From positions 1,364,001 to 1,428,000 of the forward strand of contig OZ220731.1 of assembly GCA_965116785.1 (NCBI GenBank): a DNA stretch of 64,000 nt. Direction: 5' to 3'. Position numbers and translations under genes: made by a program. Below the pieces are notes generated by a model, which saw only the letters and a program-made list of their open reading frames with translations, was not told the origin of the DNA and made no database searches. Positions 26,783 to 35,049 of this stretch are shown in pieces; the stretch's first letter is position 1, and each line of letters begins with the position of its first letter. This DNA is from Bin87 sp965116785 (GTDB lineage Bacteria; Chloroflexota; Dehalococcoidia; Lucifugimonadales; UBA3495).

Positions 26783-28774
26783 ATGGCGCTAGTCAGACTG
26801 GAAATCACGAAGCGGAAGCCGTTCGCCGACGGGCAGGTTTTTGGCGACGTGGGGCGATATGAGCAGATCGACGGGTTGGCGCACTTCGCGGTGGATCCGT
26901 CGCATGCGGACAACACGGTGAGCGCAGACATTGCGCTGGCGCCGCGAAACGATAACGGGTTGGTGGAGTTCTCCTCGGACTTTCGGATAATCAAGCCGGT
27001 GGACAACGACCATGGGAACGGCAGGCTCTTGCTGGACGTGCTGAACCGGGGCAAGGAGCTGGCCCTGAAAAACTTGAACAGTTCACCAGACGGGCCGCCG
27101 GACGCAGACCCGCATCCGGGAAACGGTTTCCTGATGAGACAGGGCTACAGCCTGGTCTGGTGCGGTTGGCAGCACGACGTACCGGATGCGCCGGGTCTGT
27201 TCCGGTGCAACGTGCCGAACGCGTACAACCCCGACGGTTCGCCGGTTTCGGGCAGGATCATGGTCTCTTTCCAGCCGCTGTCCAATGTCGACAACCAGTT
27301 CCTGTCCGACCGCGACCACCAGCCGTATCCCAGCAACCACCTGGAAAGTTGGGATTCGGTGCTGACCGTGCAGGAACACGAGGACGCTCCAGAGACCGTC
27401 ATCCCCCGCGAACAATGGGCGTTCGCCCGCCTGGTGGACGGGAGGCGGGTGCCGGACGCCGCGCATCTGACCATGGATGGCGGATTTGAGGCGGGCAAGG
27501 TTTATAGGGTGGTTTACGAGACCTCACATGCCCCGTTGGTTGGGCTGGGTCTGCTGGCGACGCGGGATATCGTCGCCTGGCTCAGGCACGGTCAAACGGA
27601 CGCAGTTGGCACCGCCAATCCGCTGGCCGGCGCCCTGGGTCGTGCCTACGCCTACGGACGGAGCCAGAGCGGCCGTTTCCTCCGGCAGATGCTCCACCTG
27701 GGACTGAACCGCGACGAGGACGGGCGGATCGTTTTCGAGGGGATGCTGCCCAACGTGGCCGGCGGCAAGATGGGCGAGTTCAACGTGCGGTTCGGTCAAC
27801 CGTCGAGCCTGTCCAACCGGAGCGTCAACAACCTGCCGCCATTCCTGGACCTGGAGCCGGGTGGAGCGGACGGCATTCTTGCCGAAGTGACCCGTCGGGG
27901 CGTGGCTCCCAAGGTGATCTACACCAATACCTCGTCCGAGTATTGGGGCGGGCACGGGGCGCTGGCCCACGTCACTGCCGACGGCAAAGGTGATGCCGAG
28001 TTGCCCGACAACGTGCGATCCTGGCTGTTCTGCGGGACGCAGCACGCCCCGGCCAACCTGCCGATCTCCGACACCAACCCCGATTCTGGGGCCAGAGGCA
28101 CGCAGGCGCTAAACTACGTCGACTATCGCCCGCTGATGCGGGCGGCGCTCGTGCATTTGGACAATTGGGTTACCCATAATGATGCTCCACCAGCCAATGG
28201 GTATCCCCGGTATGCGGACGAAACGATCATCGGGGCCGGAGAATTGGCGGAACTATTCCGAGCACTGCCGGGCGTTGAGTTTCCCGAGCATCACAAGGTC
28301 ATGCGTCGCCTGGACTTCGGTCCGGACCGGACCGTGCCCACGGTAATTCCGCCGGGCGTTGGCGATGCCTACCCGTTCCTGGTGTCGGCAGCGGATGTCG
28401 ACGGAAACGAAATCGGCGGCATCCGGCTGCCGGCCATCGCGGTGCCGCTGGCAACCTACACGGGCTGGAACGTGCGCCACGCCGACATCGGCGGGCGAGG
28501 TCAGGTGCTGTCTCCGGGCGGGACCGTGGCCGGCGGGGCCATTCCCTTCGCGGTTACCCGTGCGGAACGTATGGCGTCCGGTGACCCACGGCCTTCCATC
28601 GAAGAGCGGTACGCGTCGCGTGACGAATACCTGGCGCGGGTGCGCGAACTTGCCGAGACGCTGGTGCAGCAGGGCCACTTGCTGACCGAGGATGTGGAAG
28701 TCCTGGTGGGACAGGGCGCTGAGGTGTACGACGCGATCGTAGGTGTGCGGGAGGCGGTAGCTGCGGACGACTGA
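26783..28774 (+). CDS. Large alpha/beta-hydrolase-domain protein
   Basis: About 663 residues matching the alpha/beta hydrolase domain-containing family (Abhydrolase_10 type). It starts with RLEITKRKPFADGQVFGDVGRYEQIDGLAHFAVDP, a beta-rich region. The nucleophile elbow YGRSQSGRF lies at about 293-301 and TNTSSEYWGGHGALAHV at about 378-394. There is no signal peptide, so it is probably cytosolic. ATG at 26783 is preferred over 26777 because GAGGTG would be too close to the latter. Substrate unknown; such proteins often sit among catabolic genes, as here with an LLM oxidoreductase and MmgE/PrpD. Confidence 0.85.
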   Translation: MALVRLEITKRKPFADGQVFGDVGRYEQIDGLAHFAVDPSHADNTVSADIALAPRNDNGLVEFSSDFRIIKPVDNDHGNGRLLLDVLNRGKELALKNLNSSPDGPPDADPHPGNGFLMRQGYSLVWCGWQHDVPDAPGLFRCNVPNAYNPDGSPVSGRIMVSFQPLSNVDNQFLSDRDHQPYPSNHLESWDSVLTVQEHEDAPETVIPREQWAFARLVDGRRVPDAAHLTMDGGFEAGKVYRVVYETSHAPLVGLGLLATRDIVAWLRHGQTDAVGTANPLAGALGRAYAYGRSQSGRFLRQMLHLGLNRDEDGRIVFEGMLPNVAGGKMGEFNVRFGQPSSLSNRSVNNLPPFLDLEPGGADGILAEVTRRGVAPKVIYTNTSSEYWGGHGALAHVTADGKGDAELPDNVRSWLFCGTQHAPANLPISDTNPDSGARGTQALNYVDYRPLMRAALVHLDNWVTHNDAPPANGYPRYADETIIGAGELAELFRALPGVEFPEHHKVMRRLDFGPDRTVPTVIPPGVGDAYPFLVSAADVDGNEIGGIRLPAIAVPLATYTGWNVRHADIGGRGQVLSPGGTVAGGAIPFAVTRAERMASGDPRPSIEERYASRDEYLARVRELAETLVQQGHLLTEDVEVLVGQGAEVYDAIVGVREAVAADD

Positions 28775-28806
28775 AGCAATTCCCAGAAAAGGAGGGAGTT
28801 GGGGAA

Positions 28807-29013
28807 GTGGACGAGATTGTCTTTGAGGTTACTGAGGCCGTCGAGGGTGGTTACGATGCGAGGGCCATCGGGCACAGCATCTTCACGCAAGGGCGCGGTT
28901 GGTTGGACCTGAGAGTGATGGTCAAGGACGCGGTGCTGTGTCATTTCGACGAAGACGAACTGCCTGCAACGATACGGCTCCGTCTGGTTCGGGATGAAGT
29001 TATGACCGTATGA
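28807..29013 (+). CDS. Small HicB-like protein (often misnamed as a dehydrogenase subunit)
   Basis: 68 residues: DEIVFEVTEAVEGGYDARAIGHSIFTQ then a helix and a C-terminal strand (RLRLVRDEVM). The beta-alpha fold and VEGGYDARAIGHSIFTQ pattern are like HicB-type antitoxins; database entries for this family are often labelled 2-oxoisovalerate dehydrogenase subunit, which the sequence does not support. The start is GTG with GGAGGGAG ahead. No HicA-like toxin gene is next to it, so it appears to be an orphan. Confidence 0.65.
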   Translation: MDEIVFEVTEAVEGGYDARAIGHSIFTQGRGWLDLRVMVKDAVLCHFDEDELPATIRLRLVRDEVMTV

Positions 29014-29109
29014 CGGTACCTCATGATCTCTCGGGTGATGAGCTCGTAACGTAAAGTAAGCCAAGTACTGTTCGACAACACCTAAATCAACTGCAAGGGG
29101 AGCAACGTT

Positions 29110-29952
29110 ATGTCAGTCGGAACTTCCATACCTCTGCCCGCCTACACGCTGGACCCGGCGTTCATGGCCCGCACGGCCGAGTCGCTGGGATTCGAGTCGA
29201 TCTGGTACGCCGAGCACCCGATCCTGCCGGTGAGTAGCGAGAGCCAGTTTCCTTCGGGAGGCGAAATCCCATGGACCTACGCTCACTTCGCCGACCCGTA
29301 CATCGCGCTGGCGCGGGCTTCGGGGGCGACGACCACGATCAAACTGGGAACCGGGATCACTCTGGTGCCGGAGCGAAACCCGTTGATGCTGGCCAAGGAG
29401 ATCGCCACGCTCGACCGGGTCAGCGGCGGGAGGTTCATGTTCGGCATCGGCGCCGGCTGGAACCGCGAGGAAACCGAGATCTTCGGTGGCGACTTCGACC
29501 ATCGTTGGACCCAGACTCGGGAAGCAGTGGAAGTGATGAAGGAACTGTGGACGAAGGACGAGGCGGAATTTCACGGCACGTACTATGATTTCCCGCCGGT
29601 CAAGTCGAACCCCAAACCGGTTCAGCAGCCGCACCCGCCGGTGATCCTGGGAGGGCTGGCGCGCCGCGTGCTGCAACGCGTAGCCACGTGGGGCGACGGC
29701 TGGCTGCCGAACCGGATCACTCCGGCAGAGGTGGAAGACAGCCGCAAGCGCCTGGACGAACTGGCGGAAGCCAGGGGGCGAGATCCCAAATCGCTGTCTA
29801 TCTCGGTGTACGGCCAGGCTCCGGACGGGCAACTGGTGCAGGACTTCCTCAATGCGGGAGCCGACCGCGTGGTGGTGCGTCCCGAACACTGCGAGACTGA
29901 AGAGGAGATGTCCGCACAATTGGAGCGGATGGCGGAAGCGGTCATTCGCTGA
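29110..29952 (+). CDS. LLM-class F420-dependent oxidoreductase
   Basis: 280 residues of the luciferase-like monooxygenase fold, TIGR03619-like group. Features are LGFESIWYAEHPILP (about 24-38), TTIKLGTGITLVPERNPLMLAKEIATLDRVSGGRFMFGIGAGWNREE (about 76-122) and HPPVILGGLARRVLQRVATWGDGW. The last two are the hallmarks of F420-binding LLM enzymes. Likely a soluble hydride-transferring enzyme acting on an unknown organic substrate. GGGGAGC precedes the ATG by a few bases. Confidence 0.9.
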   Translation: MSVGTSIPLPAYTLDPAFMARTAESLGFESIWYAEHPILPVSSESQFPSGGEIPWTYAHFADPYIALARASGATTTIKLGTGITLVPERNPLMLAKEIATLDRVSGGRFMFGIGAGWNREETEIFGGDFDHRWTQTREAVEVMKELWTKDEAEFHGTYYDFPPVKSNPKPVQQPHPPVILGGLARRVLQRVATWGDGWLPNRITPAEVEDSRKRLDELAEARGRDPKSLSISVYGQAPDGQLVQDFLNAGADRVVVRPEHCETEEEMSAQLERMAEAVIR

Positions 29953-30044
29953 ACGCCGGTCAAGCACGACTGCGAGCCGCCGAACTGTAAAATGGTTCGC
30001 GCCGAGTCGACCGACACACGCGAAGAAGAGAGGTAACGGGGCAT

Positions 30045-31397
30045 ATGGACCGCACCACCGAGCTGTTGAGCTCCTACGCTTGCAATCTCACCTATGAGGA
30101 CCTGCCGCCCGAGGTGGTGCATCAAGTCAAGCGCACCGTTGCCGATACGCTGGGCTGCGCCGTCGGGGGCTACCTGAGCGAGCCCGCAAAGGTGGCCCGC
30201 AAGCTGGCCGGAGACGTGACCAGCAAGACGTCTGCCCGGATCCTGGGCACATACGACCGGTCATCGCTGGACATGGCCGGGTTCGCAAACGGGGTCATGG
30301 TCCGGTACCTGGACTGCAACGACTCGTACTTCTCGCCAGGCGGTGGGCATCCCAGCGACATGATCCCGGCAGCGCTGGCCGTGGGAGACAGCGTCGAGGC
30401 GGACGGGCGGACGATCATCACCGCAATCGCCCTTGCCTATGAGGCGTTCTGCCGCATCGCCGACCACGTGCCGGACAACCAGTGGGACCAGGGCGTCCTG
30501 AGCGTGATCGGTGCAGCCTGCGCGGCCGGGAAGATCCTGGGGCTCGACGAAGAGCAGATGGGGCATGCGATCTCGCTGGCCGTCGTGCCCAACGTTCCCC
30601 TGCGCGTGACCCGCATGGGCGAGCTTTCGATGTGGAAGGGCTGCGCGGCGGCGGCGGCTACGCGTGCCGGAATATTCGCGGCGCAACTGGCGGCCGAAGG
30701 GATGACCGGCCCGTTCGAACCTTTCGAGGGACGCAAGGGGTTGTGGGAGCAGGCCATCGGGTATCCGATCGAACTTGACACCATGGGCGGTGACGACGCC
30801 CCGTTCCGGATCACGGATACGATCTTCAAGTTCTACCCGTCGCAAATTCATACGCAGGCGCCAATCGACCTGGCAATTCAGCTGCACGACCGGGTGGACG
30901 TAAGCGACATCGCCTCGATCAAGATCCAGTCGTACCGGTCAGCGGTGAGCAGCGCGTCCACGGAACCGGAAAAATGGGACCCCCAAACCCGCGAAACGGC
31001 CGACCACAGCATCCCGTTCCTGGCTGCTGTGGGCCTCCGCGACGGTGAAGTCACCCCGACCACGTTCGCGTCGGATCGCATCGCTGACTCCGGACTGCGG
31101 ACGATCATCAACAAGATGCGGATCGACGAAAACGCGGAGTTCACGCAGAGGTATCCCGCCGAGTACAACTGCCGGATCGAGGTGATCAAGACCAACGGGC
31201 AGACCGAGGTGGCGGAGACGAGTTTCCCCAAGGGGCACGGCAAGAACCCCCTGAGCGACGCCGACGTGGACGCCAAGTTCCGGCGCCTGGCGTGCCCTAC
31301 GATCACCGAGCAGCAGTGCGAGCAGGCGCTGGAGTTGATCTGGTCGCTGGAGAACCTGCCGAACATCCAGGACATATTCGACAGCCTGGTGGTCTGA
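30045..31397 (+). CDS. MmgE/PrpD family protein
   Basis: 450 residues of the MmgE/PrpD family, which includes 2-methylcitrate dehydratase and cis-aconitate decarboxylase. Visible signatures: VKRTVADTLGCAVGG (about 28-42), ANGVMVRYLDCNDSY (about 81-95), GGHPSDMIPAALAVGD (about 99-114) and FKFYPSQIHTQAPID (about 261-275). No prpB or prpC is nearby, so methylcitrate metabolism is not implied; it probably dehydrates or isomerises another tricarboxylate-like compound. It lies 92 bp behind the LLM oxidoreductase on the same strand. Confidence 0.9.
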   Translation: MDRTTELLSSYACNLTYEDLPPEVVHQVKRTVADTLGCAVGGYLSEPAKVARKLAGDVTSKTSARILGTYDRSSLDMAGFANGVMVRYLDCNDSYFSPGGGHPSDMIPAALAVGDSVEADGRTIITAIALAYEAFCRIADHVPDNQWDQGVLSVIGAACAAGKILGLDEEQMGHAISLAVVPNVPLRVTRMGELSMWKGCAAAAATRAGIFAAQLAAEGMTGPFEPFEGRKGLWEQAIGYPIELDTMGGDDAPFRITDTIFKFYPSQIHTQAPIDLAIQLHDRVDVSDIASIKIQSYRSAVSSASTEPEKWDPQTRETADHSIPFLAAVGLRDGEVTPTTFASDRIADSGLRTIINKMRIDENAEFTQRYPAEYNCRIEVIKTNGQTEVAETSFPKGHGKNPLSDADVDAKFRRLACPTITEQQCEQALELIWSLENLPNIQDIFDSLVV

Positions 31398-31522
31398 TTG
31401 CGGAGATACCGGATCCGCGCGATTAGTCGTCGATTTCGGGATAGCAGCAATCCGCGCGGGAGTCTTGCGCGTATATACTGATAACAAATCCTTGCCGAAC
31501 CCCTGATAACTTTGGAGGGGTG

Positions 31523-32095
31523 GTGTCAGACAACACACATAGTGAAGACGCGCAACGCATCGCCGCGGTCGGGACGGGCGACGAGAGAGCCCTGGAAGAA
31601 ATCTACGACCGCTACGCCCAACGGGTTTTGTCTCTGGCGGTGTCGATCCTGAAAGACGAGGCGCTGGCCGAAGACGCGCTGCAGGAGGTGTTCACCAACA
31701 TCTGGCTGAAAGCGGAGAGCTACCGGCCGGAAATGGCGGCGCCCAGCACCTGGATAATGTCCGTGGCCCACCACAAGGTGGTCGACATGTACCGGTCGCG
31801 CCGGCGCACCACGGATCACACGGTACGTCCAGACATGGACGCGCTGCACCGGATTCCCGACGGCAGAATGAGCGTGGAACGCCAGGTGGAGCGCGGTTTT
31901 GATGCCCGACTGGTGCGCGAGGCGTTGTCGACCCTGCCCGAGGAGCAAAGCCAACCCCTGTACCTGTCGGCGTGGCACGGATACAGCCAATCGGAAATCT
32001 CCAAGATGTTGGGAATACCGCTGGGAACGGTGAAAACCCGGATGCGTCTCGGTATGCAGAAGCTCAAGGCAGCGTTGGAAGCCCATGTGGTCTGA
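31523..32095 (+). CDS. ECF-type RNA polymerase sigma factor
   Basis: 190 residues with region 2 (YDRYAQRVLSLAVSILKDEALAEDALQEVFTNIWLKAE, then YRPEMAAPSTWIMSVAHHKVVDMYR) and region 4 (LPEEQSQPLYLSAWHGYSQSEISKMLGIPLGTVKTRMRLGMQKLK). There is no region 1.1 or 3, so it is a group 4 sigma. It directs transcription of a stress-type regulon. GGAGG is best spaced to GTG at 31523; GTG at 31520 is too close. The anti-sigma gene overlaps its end by 11 bp, so the pair is coupled. Confidence 0.95.
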   Translation: MSDNTHSEDAQRIAAVGTGDERALEEIYDRYAQRVLSLAVSILKDEALAEDALQEVFTNIWLKAESYRPEMAAPSTWIMSVAHHKVVDMYRSRRRTTDHTVRPDMDALHRIPDGRMSVERQVERGFDARLVREALSTLPEEQSQPLYLSAWHGYSQSEISKMLGIPLGTVKTRMRLGMQKLKAALEAHVV

Positions 32096-33185
32096 CAATC
32101 CAGGCGAAATATTCTCCGGATCGGAGCATCCCGAAGGTGAGTTGGCGGCGTTCGCGTTGAACGCGCTGGACGATGCCGAGTTCCAGGCCGTGTTCCACCA
32201 CGTGATCCGGTGCCCGCATTGCCAGGAGGTGCTGCTGGGGTTTCAGGATACAGCGGCGAGGCTGACCAGCGCTGCGCCGGCGGTGGAGTTGCCCGCCGGG
32301 CTGAAGCAGCGCGTGCTGGCCAACTCCGTGGGCCGTACGAGTCCCGCGGCCATCCCAACGCGCATGCATGCGGATCCGCGGTGGTCGTTGCGACGGCTGC
32401 GACGGTGGATTGCGCCGGCGGCAATTGGCGTGATGAGCATCGCGCTGGTGGCGTCGTTAGGGCTGATCATGTCGCAGCAGCAGGAGATCCACAGCCTGGA
32501 AGCCGAGCGGGAGGAGATGGCCGTACACAGCGAAACGGTTGCAGTGGCTTCGGCGAGTGCGGCGGTAGCGGCCATGGCTCCTGCGGCGGCTCCAATCGGG
32601 CAGGAGGGGTCTCCGGCAGCGATCCAGCAATCACACGGCGGCCGCGAGCGCGGGATACCGGTCAGTCGCACGAGCAGCTCGCCGAGTCTTGCTCTCAGCG
32701 AAAGCCAGGCCCGGATGTCGTCGCAGGTTCCGGCACAAGCCGACGACGGAGCGGAGTCGGTGGACCTGATGAAGAAAGAAGTATCCGACATGGTTGAAGC
32801 CACGGTGCTGTCGGCCCGGCCGGAGACGGAAAAGCTTTCGATGACCTCCCCCATGGGCACCGAACCGACGGCCCAGGGTTTGCTGATGCTCCATCCATCC
32901 GGCAAGCAGGGCGTCCTGATGGTGTCCGGCATGCCCGCCGACACTTATCAAATCTGGCTGGTGCGGAATGATGAGAGGATGCTGATCGACCGGATAGTGG
33001 TGAACGAGCACGACGGGAGCGGCGTCAAGGAGCTGGAACTGGATCAATCGGTCTTCGGGTTCCACGAGGTAGCGTTGCTGCCCGACGAACGGCACGGGCC
33101 GACGGTACCCACGGGGGAGAAGTTCCTGAGCGCCCGCATCATCGGCGGGCCACCGGTGCCGCCTTCGATCTGGAGAGGGAGGTGA
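32085..33185 (+). CDS. Membrane anti-sigma factor with zinc finger
   Basis: 366 residues. The N-terminal anti-sigma domain has the zinc finger FHHVIRCPHCQE (about 37-48) of the HxxxCxxC type. One membrane helix lies at about 109-130, followed by a Ser/Ala-rich extracytoplasmic linker. The C-terminal domain (GLLMLHPSGKQGVLMVSGMPADTYQIWLVR...) matches the RskA-type C-terminal anti-sigma domain. The partner is the sigma just upstream, which it would hold inactive at the membrane until a signal triggers release. Confidence 0.9.
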   Translation: MWSDNPGEIFSGSEHPEGELAAFALNALDDAEFQAVFHHVIRCPHCQEVLLGFQDTAARLTSAAPAVELPAGLKQRVLANSVGRTSPAAIPTRMHADPRWSLRRLRRWIAPAAIGVMSIALVASLGLIMSQQQEIHSLEAEREEMAVHSETVAVASASAAVAAMAPAAAPIGQEGSPAAIQQSHGGRERGIPVSRTSSSPSLALSESQARMSSQVPAQADDGAESVDLMKKEVSDMVEATVLSARPETEKLSMTSPMGTEPTAQGLLMLHPSGKQGVLMVSGMPADTYQIWLVRNDERMLIDRIVVNEHDGSGVKELELDQSVFGFHEVALLPDERHGPTVPTGEKFLSARIIGGPPVPPSIWRGR

Positions 33186-33191
33186 TGGAAC

Positions 33192-33344
33192 ATGACCAGC
33201 CAGCGAACCGTGCCTCAAACTCCCCGCCCGCCAAGACGTGACGACGGGCTGGACTGCGAAATCTGCGGGAACCGCATGTACGAACGCAGTTGCAAGATCA
33301 TCTGCAGGAACTGCGGGTTCACCAGGGACTGCTCTGATCCGTAG
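33192..33344 (+). CDS. Small zinc-ribbon protein
   Basis: A 50-residue protein with CEICGNRMYERSCKIICRNCG: a CxxC pair and a CxxC pair, plus a further Cys, as in a zinc ribbon. GGAGG lies before the ATG. It follows the anti-sigma gene by 6 bp and is probably in the same transcript, so it may belong to the sigma regulon. It is well below the usual gene-size cutoff. Confidence 0.65.
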   Translation: MTSQRTVPQTPRPPRRDDGLDCEICGNRMYERSCKIICRNCGFTRDCSDP

Positions 33345-33396
33345 GCGAGGGACCCGGTCCATAGACGAGGGGTCCGGTCCGTAGGCGACGGTCCGG

Positions 33397-34029
33397 CTAA
33401 TCCCGGCGGAACGGCCACCAGGCCGGGGCATTGCGCAGGGGCAGGCGCCTAAACAGTTCCGGTTGCGCTTCAACGGCAAGGCGCATGGCTTCCAGAACCG
33501 GCTCACGTATCGACCGGTGGGCCTGCCGCGAACTCCGCAACTTGAACAGGTGGTAGCACTCCCGCAGGTTCATTTTGGAAAGCACGCGCTGGCGGTGGGC
33601 GTGGGTGACGGCGTACTGGGCCACTGCGGGAAACTCGCCAGCCAGCGCTGAATAAAGCCGCTCCGATTGCGAAACGGCCGGCTCGAACACGTCGGTCAGG
33701 CCGGATTCGTCGACCAGGGGAGGCGTGTCGCAGCCGTTGGCGACGGTCAGCGGTTGCCCGAGGTAGGTCTGCATCCGGTGGCGGCGGAATTCGCGCAAGG
33801 CACCGTAGTCGAATACGAACTCGAAGGTGTAGTCGACCAGCTCGAACTCACGCGGTGGGGCGTCATGGGGGCCAATGTCCCGGACAACCCCGTCAATCAT
33901 CTCGATCCGCTCCGTTTCCGTCATGGCTTCAGCCACGCTGAGGGCGTGGCCATAGTCCCTACCCCCTCGAAACAGCAGAGCCGCGGTCAGCTTGCGCGTG
34001 GCGTCACGGTCGTAATCGAGCAGCCTCAC
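33397..34029 (-). CDS. thyX: ThyX-like protein, C-terminal-type half
   Basis: 210 residues of the ThyX fold (FAD-dependent thymidylate synthase, which methylates dUMP to dTMP). It keeps FRRHRMQTY (R83-H84-R85 of the dUMP/FAD-binding RHR motif) and MNLRECYHLFKLRSSRQAHRSIR (the C-terminal NLR...AQ.EIR region). It lacks the GHxSxxEH segment: the equivalent stretch reads DAPPREFELVDYTF. It begins GTG two bases after the stop of the preceding ThyX-like gene, in another frame. The two together probably form one enzyme, since many related bacteria have a double-length ThyX (known from family, not checked here). Confidence 0.8.
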   Translation of the reverse strand: MRLLDYDRDATRKLTAALLFRGGRDYGHALSVAEAMTETERIEMIDGVVRDIGPHDAPPREFELVDYTFEFVFDYGALREFRRHRMQTYLGQPLTVANGCDTPPLVDESGLTDVFEPAVSQSERLYSALAGEFPAVAQYAVTHAHRQRVLSKMNLRECYHLFKLRSSRQAHRSIREPVLEAMRLAVEAQPELFRRLPLRNAPAWWPFRRD

Positions 34030-34031
34030 GG

Positions 34032-34835
34032 TTACTGGCGCGGTGTTGGTCGCCGGTCGTCCCCGGCAGGCGTGACCTGGCGCAGGCCCGCGAGATAGGG
34101 GCTGTGGTCGGCGTACTTGACCAGGGTGGGAGTGATGGAGCGGCCCTGTTCGCGCAACTCCGTGCCCACGTCGCGCTCCTCGGCCAATTCCGCAGACATC
34201 AACTTGCTGATGGCGTGTTCGAGGGTGCGGGCGTTGGCGGTGACTCCGACGTTGGTTAAGGTGGACGCGGGGAGGATGGCGCGGCAGGCGTCGGTGGCCT
34301 GGCGGCGCAACCGCATGCCGTAAGCCGAACCGCTTTCGCCATCGCGCTGGGATTCCCGGGACCGCAGGTAGGACATGACGCCGTCAATGAGCTGGCCGTA
34401 GGCCACGAACAACGAACGGCAAGCAGAGACGTACTCGGCGCGGAGCATGGGGCGAGTGTCCAACTCCGACGGGATGTGGAAACTCCCCGGGTCGATGACC
34501 TGGAACCGGGATGACTTCTCGGTGTACGAGGCGAGGCGGTTGTCCTCAAGGGTGTCGCAGGCCAGACGAGAGATGTTCTCCACGGCCAGGTGCACGATTG
34601 CGTGTTCCGCAACGGAGGCGTGGCCGTAGCCTACAACCCAACGCTCGTTGAAGTCGGCGGCACGTTCCGCTGAGACCTGCGTGGCGATTTCGTCGAAGGG
34701 CTCGGGCCGTCGCGAAGTCATCGCGAAGGTCACCGCGATCTGCTCCTCGGTAAGATCGCGAGGAGAAAGCGGGTAGATGCGGCGGGTTGCCGGTGGGTTT
34801 CGTGAAAATGTGGACACGGTTCCCGGTGGTATCAC
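34032..34835 (-). CDS. thyX: ThyX-like protein, N-terminal-type half
   Basis: 267 residues of the ThyX fold. It keeps GYGHASVAEHAIVHL (about 69-83), the FAD/dUMP-contacting GHxSVxEH motif, and ASYTEKSSRF (about 102-111), which corresponds to the SxNExSxRY part of the RHRxxSxNExSxRY signature; the first RHR is degenerate (DNR). TNVGVTANARTLEHAISKL fits the C-terminal region. Together with the following gene it has one complete set of motifs, so a two-subunit enzyme is likely. The longest start at 34835 is used. Confidence 0.8.
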   Translation of the reverse strand: MIPPGTVSTFSRNPPATRRIYPLSPRDLTEEQIAVTFAMTSRRPEPFDEIATQVSAERAADFNERWVVGYGHASVAEHAIVHLAVENISRLACDTLEDNRLASYTEKSSRFQVIDPGSFHIPSELDTRPMLRAEYVSACRSLFVAYGQLIDGVMSYLRSRESQRDGESGSAYGMRLRRQATDACRAILPASTLTNVGVTANARTLEHAISKLMSAELAEERDVGTELREQGRSITPTLVKYADHSPYLAGLRQVTPAGDDRRPTPRQ

Positions 34836-34994
34836 TGTCGCTCCGAAAAAACTGACCCGATGCTATGACAGACAGCCAAAACCGGCCAGTCAATTGGCGG
34901 ACATATCCGGGGCAAATGAGCGCCGGCGGTCACGAAGCGGATCGACTGGCGAGGCGCGGCATACCCGGCAAAATTGGGAACCTGCATAAGAATA

Positions 34995-35016
34995 GGGGCG
35001 AATGATCATTCGCCCC
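34995..35016. repeat. GGGGCGAAT palindromic repeat, copy 3
   Basis: Perfect inverted repeat GGGGCGAAT/ATTCGCCCC with loop GATC in the gap between the TPP enzyme and ThyX genes. It matches the copies at 14526 and 15165 and may help end the minus-strand operon transcript from the left side of 35050. Confidence 0.7.
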
Positions 35017-35049
35017 CACCAGCGTCGGAGATCACAATTGCCGAATGCG

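Noticed and set aside
28807..29013. 2-oxoisovalerate dehydrogenase subunit
   Set aside because: 68 residues with a HicB-like fold; no TPP or E1/E2 features.
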